Source: Oscillospiraceae bacterium (GTDB taxonomy: Bacteria; Bacillota; Clostridia; Oscillospirales; Oscillospiraceae). Taken from it: a stretch of DNA of 64,000 nucleotides. A program made the position numbers and the translations under genes. The stretch lies in contig SVKX01000001.1 in NCBI GenBank assembly GCA_015068225.1, positions 131,089-195,088 of the forward strand. Reading direction: 5' to 3'. This document shows positions 30,153-38,748 of this stretch, in pieces. The notes below the pieces were generated by a model. It was given only the letters and a program-made list of their open reading frames with translations, ran no database searches and was not told the DNA's origin. Numbering within the stretch: position 1 is the stretch's first letter; each line of letters opens with the position of its first letter.

Positions 30153-31286
30153 ATGACGACCAAGCGAATTGTATTGATCATTATGTGCGCCATGCTGGCG
30201 CTGACTGTTATTATGGCGGGAATCGTGATCGGAAGAGTTTCACCGGTACTGGGTGCGCTTCTTGGCAGCCCGGACCCCGGCACACAGCCGACTACTCAGC
30301 CGAGCACCGGTCAGACCACCGGACCGAGTACTCAGCCGACTACTATACCGACTACCACCACCCAGCCTACTACAAATCCCACCACAGCTCCCACCACCCG
30401 GCCTACAGATCCCGGTCATGTCCATGCTTTTGTGCTTTCCGAGACGCAGGAAGCGACCTGTGAGGATGCCGGCTTCTCCATATATATCTGTCCCTGCGGT
30501 GAAAAGGAAATCAAGGATCTGGTGCCTGCTAAGGGTCACAGCTTCGGCCCGGGCAAAAAGGTATCTGCTACCTGTGAGGAAAAGGGCTACACCCTGTTTA
30601 CCTGCAGGATTTGCGGGTGGGAGGAAGAGCGGGATTACGAAGAACCCACCGAACACGACTATGAGCTGACCAATACGGTAACGGTATCCTGCGAAGAGGA
30701 TGGTTATGAGGAATACACCTGCAAAAAGTGTGACAGTATAAAGTTGGAAAACGAGCAGAAGGCTACTGGCCATGACTTCCAGGTGGTGGGTGATCCGGTA
30801 GAGGGCTCCTGCACCGAGGAGGGCTACACATTATACAAATGTAACAACCCTGATTGCGAAGAGGAAAAGAAGGACGATGTAATCCCCGCTCCCGGCCATG
30901 ACTTTGGCGACTGGGAGATTATCAGGGATCCTGAGCCGGGTATCCCCGGCAAACAGAGCCGGAAATGTGACCGGTGTGAGGAAGAAGAGTTCCGTCCGCT
31001 GACAGTATTGCTTAAGTCCAACAAGGCGGAGGACGGTGCCACCGGCGCAAGCCATTATTTCATTACGGCTACCTCTGAGGACAGAACCGGCAAAGATGTG
31101 ACTGTCTATACCTATGATGTTTACAATTATGGCAGTTTCGCGCTGTCCGTTACTTATGATAATCTGGTGGATGAGCTGACGGTTAAATTCACAGACCCGG
31201 AGGGGACACCTCAGGAGTATGTGGTCACCCCCGGCGTGGCTCTGGTCATTGATGCCGATGGCAAGATCGTCACAGCAGATCCTTAA
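30153..31286 (+). CDS. Membrane-anchored or secreted protein: Thr/Pro-rich linker plus repeated Cys modules
   Basis: RBS aggag before ATG 30153; hydrophobic N-terminus; TQPTTQPSTGQTTGPSTQPTT linker; tandem GH-F...TCEExGYTLYxCxxC modules. Confidence 0.8.
   Translation: MTTKRIVLIIMCAMLALTVIMAGIVIGRVSPVLGALLGSPDPGTQPTTQPSTGQTTGPSTQPTTIPTTTTQPTTNPTTAPTTRPTDPGHVHAFVLSETQEATCEDAGFSIYICPCGEKEIKDLVPAKGHSFGPGKKVSATCEEKGYTLFTCRICGWEEERDYEEPTEHDYELTNTVTVSCEEDGYEEYTCKKCDSIKLENEQKATGHDFQVVGDPVEGSCTEEGYTLYKCNNPDCEEEKKDDVIPAPGHDFGDWEIIRDPEPGIPGKQSRKCDRCEEEEFRPLTVLLKSNKAEDGATGASHYFITATSEDRTGKDVTVYTYDVYNYGSFALSVTYDNLVDELTVKFTDPEGTPQEYVVTPGVALVIDADGKIVTADP
30280..30413 (+). repeat. Low-complexity Thr/Pro-encoding repeat
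   Basis: Iterated ccgactact / cagccgagtact units encoding P/T/Q linker. Confidence 0.8.
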
Positions 31287-31295
31287 ACCGCACAT

Positions 31296-31326
31296 AGAAA
31301 ACCCACGGCGAAAGCCGTGGGTTTTG
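31296..31326. terminator. Rho-independent terminator
   Basis: aaaacccacggc-gaaa-gccgtgggttttg. Confidence 0.85.
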
Positions 31327-31333
31327 TTTTTTG

Positions 31334-32065
31334 TTATTCCTGGTCCCAGTTGTGCCAGACGTTCTGCACGTCGTCATCGTCTTCCATGATGTCGATGAGC
31401 TTTTCCATCAGCTTGATATGCTCCTCGCTCTCCAGCTTCTGGTAGTTCTGGGGAACCATTTCGATCTGCGCAGATGCAAAGGTGTATTTACCCAGGTTTG
31501 CTACCACATCGTTGAAATCGTCAGGCTGGGTGTAGATGGTGAACACATCGCCGTCGGCCTCAAAATCATCAGCGCCGGCTTCCATCGCATCCATCATGAC
31601 GGTATCCTCGTCATAATCGCCATCCTCGTTGTCAATGACCAGTACGCCCTTCTTGTCGAAGCTCCAGCTAACGCAGCCAGAAGCGCCCAAATTGCCGCCA
31701 AACTTGTCGAAATGGTGGCGCATAGAGCCTGCGGTACGGTTGCGGTTGTCGGTCATGGTCTCCACGATCACAGCAACGCCGCCGGGGCCGTAGCCTTCGT
31801 AGGTAATGGTCTCGTAATTGTCGCCGCCGCCGGCACCGGATGCCTTCTCCAGACAACGCTTGATGTTGTCGTTGGGCATGTTGGCAGCCTTGGCCTTAGT
31901 GATGACGGTGGCAAGGCGGGAGTTGTTAGCAGGGTCAGCAATGCCGCCGCCCTCCTTCACGGCCACGATCAGCTCCTTGGCGATCTTGGTAAAGGCGGCA
32001 GCGCGCTTGGCGTCCTGTGCGCCCTTGGTTTTCTGAATGTTATGCCATTTGGAATGTCCGGACAT
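31334..32065 (-). CDS. yebC: YebC/PmpR family DNA-binding regulatory protein
   Basis: MSGHSKWHNIQKTKGAQDAKRAAAFTKIAKEL. Confidence 0.97.
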   Translation of the reverse strand: MSGHSKWHNIQKTKGAQDAKRAAAFTKIAKELIVAVKEGGGIADPANNSRLATVITKAKAANMPNDNIKRCLEKASGAGGGDNYETITYEGYGPGGVAVIVETMTDNRNRTAGSMRHHFDKFGGNLGASGCVSWSFDKKGVLVIDNEDGDYDEDTVMMDAMEAGADDFEADGDVFTIYTQPDDFNDVVANLGKYTFASAQIEMVPQNYQKLESEEHIKLMEKLIDIMEDDDDVQNVWHNWDQE

Positions 32066-32134
32066 ATTTAATTCTTCCCTTCAGAGATAGTATTAAAAAT
32101 TTCCCATCTATTCTAGCACCAAAATCGGCAAAAA

Positions 32135-32902
32135 TCAATAGAATTTCATGCAGTCAGCATGGGTTTCGGAGATTTTTACCTGGATTTCCGGGAATCTCCC
32201 GGAAATCTTGGCAGCAATCACGGATACAACGGGGTTTTCCGTGTAAAAATGGCCGGCATCAATGATGCTCAGCCCCTGTTCTTTTGCATCCCAGAAGCCA
32301 TTGTATTTCACATCAGATGTTATGAATGTATCGCAGCCGGCACAGACAGCGTCATAAAGACCGTCGGAACAGCTTCCACCGCCAACGGCGACTTTATGAA
32401 CCGGCTTTCCACCGTCGCAATAACGCAGACCGTCGCAATGCAGCTTTTCTTTGACGAAGGCTAGAAAAGTTTCCAGGCGTTGCATCGGTACTTCACCGCA
32501 CCGCATCATACCGCCGTAGGCACCCAGAGGTTGCACATTGGTAAGACCCAAAACCGCAGCAAGTGTATCGTTTACGCCGCCGGGTGCGCAGTCTAAGTTG
32601 GTGTGGGCACAGATGTGGCTGATGTTGTGGCGAATCAGTTCCATCAGTCCCCGGGTAATGGCGGCATCATCCGTGACCATGGGAATGGGCTGAAAAATCA
32701 GGGGATGGTGGGTAACCAACAGATCCGCTCCCCATTGTGCAGCCTCAGCGCACACGTGCTCAAAGGGGTCTAATGCCACCAAAATCTTGGTGACCGGAGC
32801 GCTGCGGCTGCCACAGTTCAGACCCACATTGTCCCAGTCCATTTTCAATTCCGGAGGCGCAACAGTCTCCAAATACGATAAGATATCGCCAACAGTCGTC
32901 AT
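32135..32902 (-). CDS. Nif3-like dinuclear metal center protein
   Basis: MTTVGDILSYLETVAPPELKMDWDNVGLNCG, VTHHPLIFQP, DAGHFYTENPVV. Confidence 0.93.
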   Translation of the reverse strand: MTTVGDILSYLETVAPPELKMDWDNVGLNCGSRSAPVTKILVALDPFEHVCAEAAQWGADLLVTHHPLIFQPIPMVTDDAAITRGLMELIRHNISHICAHTNLDCAPGGVNDTLAAVLGLTNVQPLGAYGGMMRCGEVPMQRLETFLAFVKEKLHCDGLRYCDGGKPVHKVAVGGGSCSDGLYDAVCAGCDTFITSDVKYNGFWDAKEQGLSIIDAGHFYTENPVVSVIAAKISGRFPEIQVKISETHADCMKFY

Positions 32903-33615
32903 ATCTGTTCCTCCTGTTTTAATTCCTGTTTTTGGACATCGCCCAGCCAGCGAAGCGCTTCGGTTTGCGCCAAAGCTTCCAAAGCCGCAAGAACCGGCTG
33001 CTTTCCCGGGTTGTGGGCAGCTGCAATTCGTAAACCTTCCGACACCCACTTGTAATAAGCAGGCACATCCTTGGAGGGATTTTCTAGCAGCGCCGGGGGA
33101 AAGTAGCACTCTGCCTCTGTTAGCCGGGGATAGTCCGGCTCAAAACAAGCTTCCATAACCGTGTACAGGAATTTTCCGTCCTGCAAAACGGTTTCTTCCG
33201 CAATACGCCAACCGTGTTCGCTTAGGTAACGCCGCAGCAGGGGCGTTTTGCTCTGACATTGCAGGATCAGCCGATACCGCGAGCTTTGCAACCAGGGGGC
33301 AGCTTCCAAAATGGAGACCATGGTGTCGCCGCCCATGCCGGCACAGATCATGCAGTCAAAATCCCGGGGAATGGAGCGGACACCGTCGGAAAGGTAGAAT
33401 TCCATCCGGTCGCTGACGCCGTATTTTTCCGCGTTTTTCACAGCGCTCATCAGGGGCATCTCGTTAATATCCGAGGCGATCACAGACCGGGCCTTGCCTT
33501 CGGTGAGAAGATATATGGATAGATAGCCGTGATCGCAGCCAATATCCGCCACCCGGTCTCCGGGGGCGACAAAGCCAGCGCAGGCCAAAAGCCGCGGGGA
33601 AATGGGAAGCTTCAT
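32899..33615 (-). CDS. trmK: tRNA (adenine(22)-N(1))-methyltransferase TrmK
   Basis: VAPGDRVADIGCDHGYLSIYLL, DCMICAGMGGDTMVSIL. Confidence 0.93.
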   Translation of the reverse strand: MKLPISPRLLACAGFVAPGDRVADIGCDHGYLSIYLLTEGKARSVIASDINEMPLMSAVKNAEKYGVSDRMEFYLSDGVRSIPRDFDCMICAGMGGDTMVSILEAAPWLQSSRYRLILQCQSKTPLLRRYLSEHGWRIAEETVLQDGKFLYTVMEACFEPDYPRLTEAECYFPPALLENPSKDVPAYYKWVSEGLRIAAAHNPGKQPVLAALEALAQTEALRWLGDVQKQELKQEEQI

Positions 33616-33682
33616 GGGCACCTCCTGTGCATACAAAAATGAAATGCCATCCCGGCAGATCCGGGATGGCATAGCCGGTTGA

Positions 33683-33916
33683 TTACTGAGCCTTCTGCTG
33701 CTGGTCGGCCTCGTAAGCCTCCAGGAAGTGATTCAGCTGAGCAAGGAAGGAATCACAGTCGATGCCGTGGACCATGCAGGCCTCTTCAACGGTCTCACCC
33801 CGGGAAGAGGGGCAGCCCAGGCAATGCATGCCAATGGCAAAGAACAGGGGAGCGGACTGGGGTGCAATATCCAGAACATCGCCGATGATGGTTTCTTTTT
33901 CGATTTTAACAGCCAT
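33683..33916 (-). CDS. DUF1858 domain-containing protein
   Basis: ETIIGDVLDIAPQSAPLFFAIGMHCLGCPSSRGETVEEACMVHGID. Confidence 0.92.
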   Translation of the reverse strand: MAVKIEKETIIGDVLDIAPQSAPLFFAIGMHCLGCPSSRGETVEEACMVHGIDCDSFLAQLNHFLEAYEADQQQKAQ

Positions 33917-34139
33917 AATATGACCTCCTGTAATGTTTCTCCCGTTATTATAACCGCCATTTTACAAAATAGCAAGAGGGAATTACAGCTTCCGCCCGGT
34001 AAACCAAAAAGGATGGAATCATACTGCCCGCTGCTCTTTGGGCGGCGTAGGCCGGAAGGGACTCGTTTGCATTTTCGCCGACCTCAAGCCGTCGCGACTG
34101 ACTGTTCACCGGACAGTCAGATTTTATGGTTCGAGTCTA

Positions 34140-35741
34140 TCAAAATATAAAAACAATCCGAACCCGCAGATGTGGGTTCGGATTATTCTTCTTTGGTACG
34201 CCGGAAGGTATACGAACATTTGTTGTCAATTCAGCGTCTTCAGATAGATCAATGTGGCCGTCTGGATCTGCGTCAAAAATGGTCCATATTGTGATGGTAT
34301 CTTTACCGACCTCCACACGGTAGACGATGGAGAGCAGAGCGGCAGGGTCTGTCTCGGAAACGAGGATAATTTGTTCTAGGATCTCTCGAAGTCGCTGTGC
34401 TGGTAGAGCGGAGGCGTCCACCTTTGCCTTTAGGGTTAGCATCTCCCGCTCAATAGTGGCCTTTTGGGTCTCCAGGTCTGTTATCTTATCCTTCAGTGTG
34501 AGGCTGGAAAGGCCACTGAAGACTGCCTCAAGTGCGTTTTCTAGTTTGGCGGAGATCTCCCGCTCTTGATCAATCAGCGATTGCAAGCGAGAGACGGCAC
34601 TGCTCCGGCACTTTTGTGATTGAGCGCACAAGATGCGAAGCAGATCATCTACTTTGTTGGGCGAGTCGAAAGCATCGCGCAGCATTTTTGCCACGCTCTG
34701 CTCCAGTTCGTCGACGCCGATCGGCGCAGCATCACAGGTATGCAGTCGTTTCTTTCCGGTGCAGCGGTAGTAATAATACCTCTGGTGGGAGATACTGACG
34801 GTCATGGCAGCTTTACAATCCTTGCAGAACACTTTCCCACGGAGAGGATATTCTCGGTTTACAGGCGGTCTGCCGCCTTGTTGGCGTTTGCGTTGAGCCA
34901 TTCTCTGTTGCACCCGTTCAAACAGTTCTTTGTCTACAATTGGTGGTATGGCATCTTTGATGCGGATCACATCGGTACCATCTTTGCTGTGGGTATTCCG
35001 GGTGCCATCTTCCCGGTAGGGCATAGCGCCATAGGTCAATACACCAATGTATTTCTCGTTGTGCAAAAGGTCATGCAGGCTGTTGGATCCAAAGGTGTTG
35101 CCGCGCTTGGTTTTAATGCCGTCGGCATTCAGTCCATCGATAATCTGACGGTAAGACTTTCCTGCTGCGTATTCAGCGAAGATCCGTCGCACTGTGGAAG
35201 CCTCTTCTTCACAGACTACCAGCCGGCCGTCCTCTACTACATAGCCCAGGGCAGGTTTGCCACCGGTGTGAAGACCGTTGCAAGCCATAAAGCGCATTTT
35301 CTCCATGACCTTCTGCCGGGTCTGCAGCGCCCAAATCTGATTGAACAAGGCCATGCTGCCCTCGGTGAGAAAGTTTGTTGGATCCCGGAGATCTTTGCCA
35401 ATCATCGGCTGGGTGACGCAGACAACCTGTACTCCCATAGCGGATAGCTCATCCCGGAAGGCAAACCATGCAGTCATCTTGCGGAACATGCGGGATTGAT
35501 CGTAAATTACAACGGTGTCTGCAAAGCCCAGCCGGAGCTGCTGCATCATGGCTTCGTATTGAGGGCGGCTATCCTTCATGCCTGAGGTAGCCTCATCTGC
35601 AAAAATGCCAAGAACGGGCATGCCGTTCTGCTGGCACCATTCGGTGCATTTACTGACCTGGACCTCAATGCTGTCCGGATTCTGGTTATCTGTGGAATAA
35701 CGGGCATTGATGAATGCGCCGTGATGTCGTTTAATCGCCAT
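34140..35741 (-). CDS. Large serine recombinase (phage integrase)
   Basis: N-terminal resolvase domain (YSTDNQNPDSIEVQVSKC, IYDQSRMFRK), recombinase and zinc-beta-ribbon (CKDCKAAMTVSISHQRYYYYRC), coiled-coil. Confidence 0.95.
   Translation of the reverse strand: MAIKRHHGAFINARYSTDNQNPDSIEVQVSKCTEWCQQNGMPVLGIFADEATSGMKDSRPQYEAMMQQLRLGFADTVVIYDQSRMFRKMTAWFAFRDELSAMGVQVVCVTQPMIGKDLRDPTNFLTEGSMALFNQIWALQTRQKVMEKMRFMACNGLHTGGKPALGYVVEDGRLVVCEEEASTVRRIFAEYAAGKSYRQIIDGLNADGIKTKRGNTFGSNSLHDLLHNEKYIGVLTYGAMPYREDGTRNTHSKDGTDVIRIKDAIPPIVDKELFERVQQRMAQRKRQQGGRPPVNREYPLRGKVFCKDCKAAMTVSISHQRYYYYRCTGKKRLHTCDAAPIGVDELEQSVAKMLRDAFDSPNKVDDLLRILCAQSQKCRSSAVSRLQSLIDQEREISAKLENALEAVFSGLSSLTLKDKITDLETQKATIEREMLTLKAKVDASALPAQRLREILEQIILVSETDPAALLSIVYRVEVGKDTITIWTIFDADPDGHIDLSEDAELTTNVRIPSGVPKKNNPNPHLRVRIVFIF
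34155..34184 (-). terminator. Leftward rho-independent terminator inside the 3' end of the recombinase ORF
   Basis: 11-bp perfect stem AATCCGAACCC/GGGTTCGGATT; minus strand continues GTTTTTATATTTT. Confidence 0.7.
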
Positions 35742-35906
35742 ACTTCCTCCTTGCTTTTTTGGAGGGGATGTGCTACCATAAAAAGGCAGACTGCCCCTAT
35801 AGTGATGTGTGGTGGGTTTCTGTACAGCCCTTTCGGTGTTGGTAGCACCGGGAGGGCGCTTTTAATTCTGTCGCATATAACGGCGCAACGGGCCTATAAG
35901 AAGGTA

Positions 35907-36641
35907 TTACACTCTTCGCCTGTGACCACAGCTTTGACAAATTTCATATGTAACAGTATTGGTAGATTTTCGCATTGCCAAGGGGATAACAATGAACAAC
36001 CCGAGAATGGTTATTGCTAATAAAATGTATAAAAGAACGGTGAAACAACCCGCGCCAGCATCTTCTGTAACCGTTTGATATTGCAGATTATGAGAATTAC
36101 ACCTGGGGCAAAATCGGATGTTTTGAGGCTGCACGGGGACATAAACCGGTTCTGGACTGAAATGTTGAACTGTTTGCGGAACACTTGAGTGGGGAACAGT
36201 GGTTGGAAGCGGCGAACCGCAGTTGGTGCAGAAAGATCTGTTGGGTTTGGATTGCGCTCCGCACCTACAACAGAACAGTGCGGATGGGAAGGTAGGGATA
36301 GATGTGGCGCTGCGTGGCTCTAGATTATTCTGTTGAGGTGGCGCATCTGTGGAATTGCATGTAGGAACAGGCTCGACATTTTGTCTGGATTCTTTTTTTG
36401 CTTCGGTCGGCAGTTTTTTAGGGACAAATTTGCTAAAAGCAACCGCACACAAGGAGCTTCCCGCAACGGGAAAAATCAACATGGTTATGGTATAAATAGT
36501 ACCTGCGGTACTATTCTCACCGTCGTAGTAGAATGACCCAAGGATACCGAAGATAAAGAAAAGAAAGAACCACATAATAATAGCGATCAGCGCGTACAAT
36601 GACCACCATCCTACAGCTTTAAAAAATTTCAAAACAATCAC
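35907..36641 (-). CDS. Membrane protein with internal zinc-ribbon motifs
   Basis: TM pair at N-terminus, CCRCGAQSKPNRSFCTNCGSPLP and CPRCNSHN...CQSCGHRR motifs, TM near C-terminus. Confidence 0.7.
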   Translation of the reverse strand: MIVLKFFKAVGWWSLYALIAIIMWFFLFFIFGILGSFYYDGENSTAGTIYTITMLIFPVAGSSLCAVAFSKFVPKKLPTEAKKESRQNVEPVPTCNSTDAPPQQNNLEPRSATSIPTFPSALFCCRCGAQSKPNRSFCTNCGSPLPTTVPHSSVPQTVQHFSPEPVYVPVQPQNIRFCPRCNSHNLQYQTVTEDAGAGCFTVLLYILLAITILGLFIVIPLAMRKSTNTVTYEICQSCGHRRRV

Positions 36642-37066
36642 TCCTTGCTAAAAACTACCTCTCTTTGCTCTGTCCAGTAGGTCAGAGCGTTTTTTACATC
36701 TTGCTCCGGAAGGTCGAAGTATTCTGCCAGCTCCCACAGATCCCGGCAACCGGCATCAAAAGCTTCGTAGAAGGCTTCTACGGAAAGATACTGCTGCGCT
36801 GCCCAGCGGTTTGCCCGGTATTCACTGCGCCCTACTGTTTCGTACGGGCTGCTTACTTTATGCAGGGCCCCAGTGGCTGCATGGCCAAGCTCGTGCAGAC
36901 AGATGCCTTTGAGCTGCCGCAAGGTGCCGATCGACTGGACATCCAGGAAGATGGCGATATCCTCTCCATCGCGGATCGTGGCTCCGGGTGCTGGCATTCC
37001 TGCGTAAGGGATCACATCCACCGCGTTCTGCTGGCAGTAACTATAAAATTGTGACAGATCAAACAC
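36638..37066 (-). CDS. ImmA/IrrE family metallo-endopeptidase
   Basis: GICLHELGHAATG (HExxH), located directly downstream of phage repressor. Confidence 0.9.
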   Translation of the reverse strand: MFDLSQFYSYCQQNAVDVIPYAGMPAPGATIRDGEDIAIFLDVQSIGTLRQLKGICLHELGHAATGALHKVSSPYETVGRSEYRANRWAAQQYLSVEAFYEAFDAGCRDLWELAEYFDLPEQDVKNALTYWTEQREVVFSKE

Positions 37067-37076
37067 GGCAGCCTCC

Positions 37077-37424
37077 TTACTGAGACCGCTTCTCCTTCCT
37101 TTGGCGCATCAGACGCACCATGTCCCGGACGGTCTCTTTCTCATCCTCATTCAATTCCTTAAAATCGCCATAAAAGGCTACATCAACATCGTCCAGAATA
37201 TCGCGCTCACCGGAAACGGTGGGCGCTTTTTTGTTTTCTTTGCCAAGCAGATAGTCTGTGGTCACACCAAAATAATCGGCAAGTTTGGCGGCAGTGCTAC
37301 CGCTGGGAATGCTGCCATTTTTCCATTTGGCTACAGCGGCACGGTTTAAACCTATATCCGTACACGCTTTGTATGCACTGATACCTCTTTCGTCGCACAG
37401 TTTCTTCAACCTGTCAAAAAACAC
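37077..37424 (-). CDS. XRE-family HTH phage repressor (CI-like)
   Basis: LKKLCDERGISAYKACTDIGLNRAAVAKWKNGSIPSGSTAAKLADYFGVTTDYLLG. Confidence 0.92.
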   Translation of the reverse strand: MFFDRLKKLCDERGISAYKACTDIGLNRAAVAKWKNGSIPSGSTAAKLADYFGVTTDYLLGKENKKAPTVSGERDILDDVDVAFYGDFKELNEDEKETVRDMVRLMRQRKEKRSQ

Positions 37425-37460
37425 AAAACTACCCCCTCAGAATTTGTGCAATTCGCAGAA

Positions 37461-37636
37461 GATTACTAAAGTAGCTTTTTGCTTATTGACAGGTTACCAA
37501 AGTAGCCATATAATACAGGCATGGGGCGACCAAAGTAATCTGCTGCTTGATAATATTTGTTTGTGGCAAAACAATCATATCACAAAAGATTACCAAGGTC
37601 AACTACTTTTTGCAGAAGGAGGTTACTTTTGTATGC
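37461..37636. promoter_or_regulatory. Phage switch region with about five copies of an imperfect palindromic operator GATTACYAAAGTAATC
   Basis: 37461 gattactaaagtagct; 37492 ggttaccaaagtagcc; 37525 ggcgaccaaagtaatc; 37588 gattaccaaggtcaac; 37621 (reverse strand) gcatacaaaagtaacc. Confidence 0.8.
37486..37514 (+). promoter_or_regulatory. Rightward early promoter with operator filling the spacer
   Basis: TTGACA-17 bp (ggttaccaaagtagcca)-TATAAT. Confidence 0.88.
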
Positions 37637-37830
37637 CTGCACAATGGACAGCAGAGATTATTGGCGAAATGCACCTCAATGGTGTGACTCACAAGAGGCT
37701 TGCAGAGGCGGTTGGTTGGCATCCCAAATACTTGAGTGCGGTTTTGAATGGCAAGAAGACACCTACCGGTGCCGAGTCCAAGATTCGCTCCGCACTGCGC
37801 GGGATTATCCCCAACGCCCACACAGAATGA
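37633..37830 (+). CDS. Small HTH (Cro/antirepressor-like) protein, 65 aa
   Basis: MPAQWTAEIIGEMHLNGVTHKRLAEAVGWHPKYLSAVLNGKKTPTGAESKIRSALRG; RBS aggagg. Confidence 0.8.
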   Translation: MPAQWTAEIIGEMHLNGVTHKRLAEAVGWHPKYLSAVLNGKKTPTGAESKIRSALRGIIPNAHTE

Positions 37831-38051
37831 AGGGAGGGAATCTGGATAGGGAGGAGGATGTTGCAATTAAATCAGTGATCGGCTGGCTGCTCCGGCTGGC
37901 ACCAGTTTGGAGCATTGGAGTAAATGCGTTGATCGCGAGAATGGTCGCAAAAGAAGTGGCGACCGGCAGAAAGCGCACTACCTCAATAGGTCTTTTGCTT
38001 GCGTTTTGCACGACGATGTTTGTGCTGTTGGCTTGTTACCTGTTGATGTGA
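37827..38051 (+). CDS. Small membrane protein (74 aa)
   Basis: ATGA overlap with preceding gene; C-terminal TM SIGLLLAFCTTMFVLLACYLLM. Confidence 0.6.
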   Translation: MKGGNLDREEDVAIKSVIGWLLRLAPVWSIGVNALIARMVAKEVATGRKRTTSIGLLLAFCTTMFVLLACYLLM

Positions 38052-38429
38052 GAGAGCAGCTTCCGCGAGTGCAGTTTTGCACTGCTCGATTTCGCCACCC
38101 AGCACCGCCTCGTAAAGGTTTTCTATTTCAGAGGCTGTTTCCCCATCAGAAGAACGGACGAATGCAATCGCTTCAAGTGCCTCGCGCTGGTGCCTGGACC
38201 ATCCCGATTGGATGTACCGGGAAACTGCGGCACCCATATCGGCAAAAGCTTTTTTACGAAGGATGTTGTCCTCTCGTTCCCAGGAAAGGCGAAGCTTGTG
38301 GATTTCTCGCTTGGCTGTGAACTTAGCAGAGATCCACGCAATAATAGCAGCCGCAATTGTCCCGAATGCGCTGATTATGGCAGAAATTATTTCTGGCGAT
38401 AACAAATCGTTTGCAATTTCTGGATCCAT
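37983..38429 (-). CDS. Predicted membrane-anchored protein, unknown function
   Basis: MDPEIANDLLSPEIISAIISAFGTIAAAIIAWISAKFTAKREIHKLRLSWE; N-terminal TM plus helical cytoplasmic region; opposite to early operon. Confidence 0.6.
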   Translation of the reverse strand: MDPEIANDLLSPEIISAIISAFGTIAAAIIAWISAKFTAKREIHKLRLSWEREDNILRKKAFADMGAAVSRYIQSGWSRHQREALEAIAFVRSSDGETASEIENLYEAVLGGEIEQCKTALAEAALSHQQVTSQQHKHRRAKRKQKTY

Positions 38430-38586
38430 ATAAATACCCCTTATGCGTACTTGGCTGCTGGCACAGCCTGTATCGCAATTATAGAGGATTGCGCAAGAGT
38501 TCGCAAGAGAGACAGCTAAGCATCTTAAATGCACCCCAAAAGTAACACAATATTGGTCCGTTAAATCGGACAGATTGGAGGAGGCT

Positions 38587-38748
38587 ATGCCTATTGTGAT
38601 CAGCCGGAAGACCGGCGAAGTAATTTCCGGTGCGAAGTTCTCGCAGGAACAGAAGGATGCGGCCTGGGCCGCCATCGTAAAGGACTATGCGCAGAAGCAT
38701 CCTGAAATCTTCAATACAGACAAAGAAGGAGATACATATGAAAAATAA
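38587..38748 (+). CDS. Hypothetical phage protein (53 aa)
   Basis: Not in ORF track: MPIVISRKTGEVISGAKFSQEQKDAAWAAIVKDYAQKHPEIFNTDKEGDTYEK; RBS ggagg. Confidence 0.65.
   Translation: MPIVISRKTGEVISGAKFSQEQKDAAWAAIVKDYAQKHPEIFNTDKEGDTYEK

Noticed and set aside
30280-30413. Thr/Pro repeat as a non-coding satellite or CRISPR-like repeat
   Set aside because: Stays in frame within a strong ORF and encodes a linker
34120-34140. tRNA gene at the integration site
   Set aside because: Only a T-loop-like ggttcgagtc is present; no acceptor, D or anticodon arms could be paired
34038-34247. Plus-strand ORF MGGVGRKGLVCIFADLKPSRLTVHRTVRFYG
   Set aside because: No RBS, overlaps hairpins and the integrase 3' end; looks like translation of a non-coding junction
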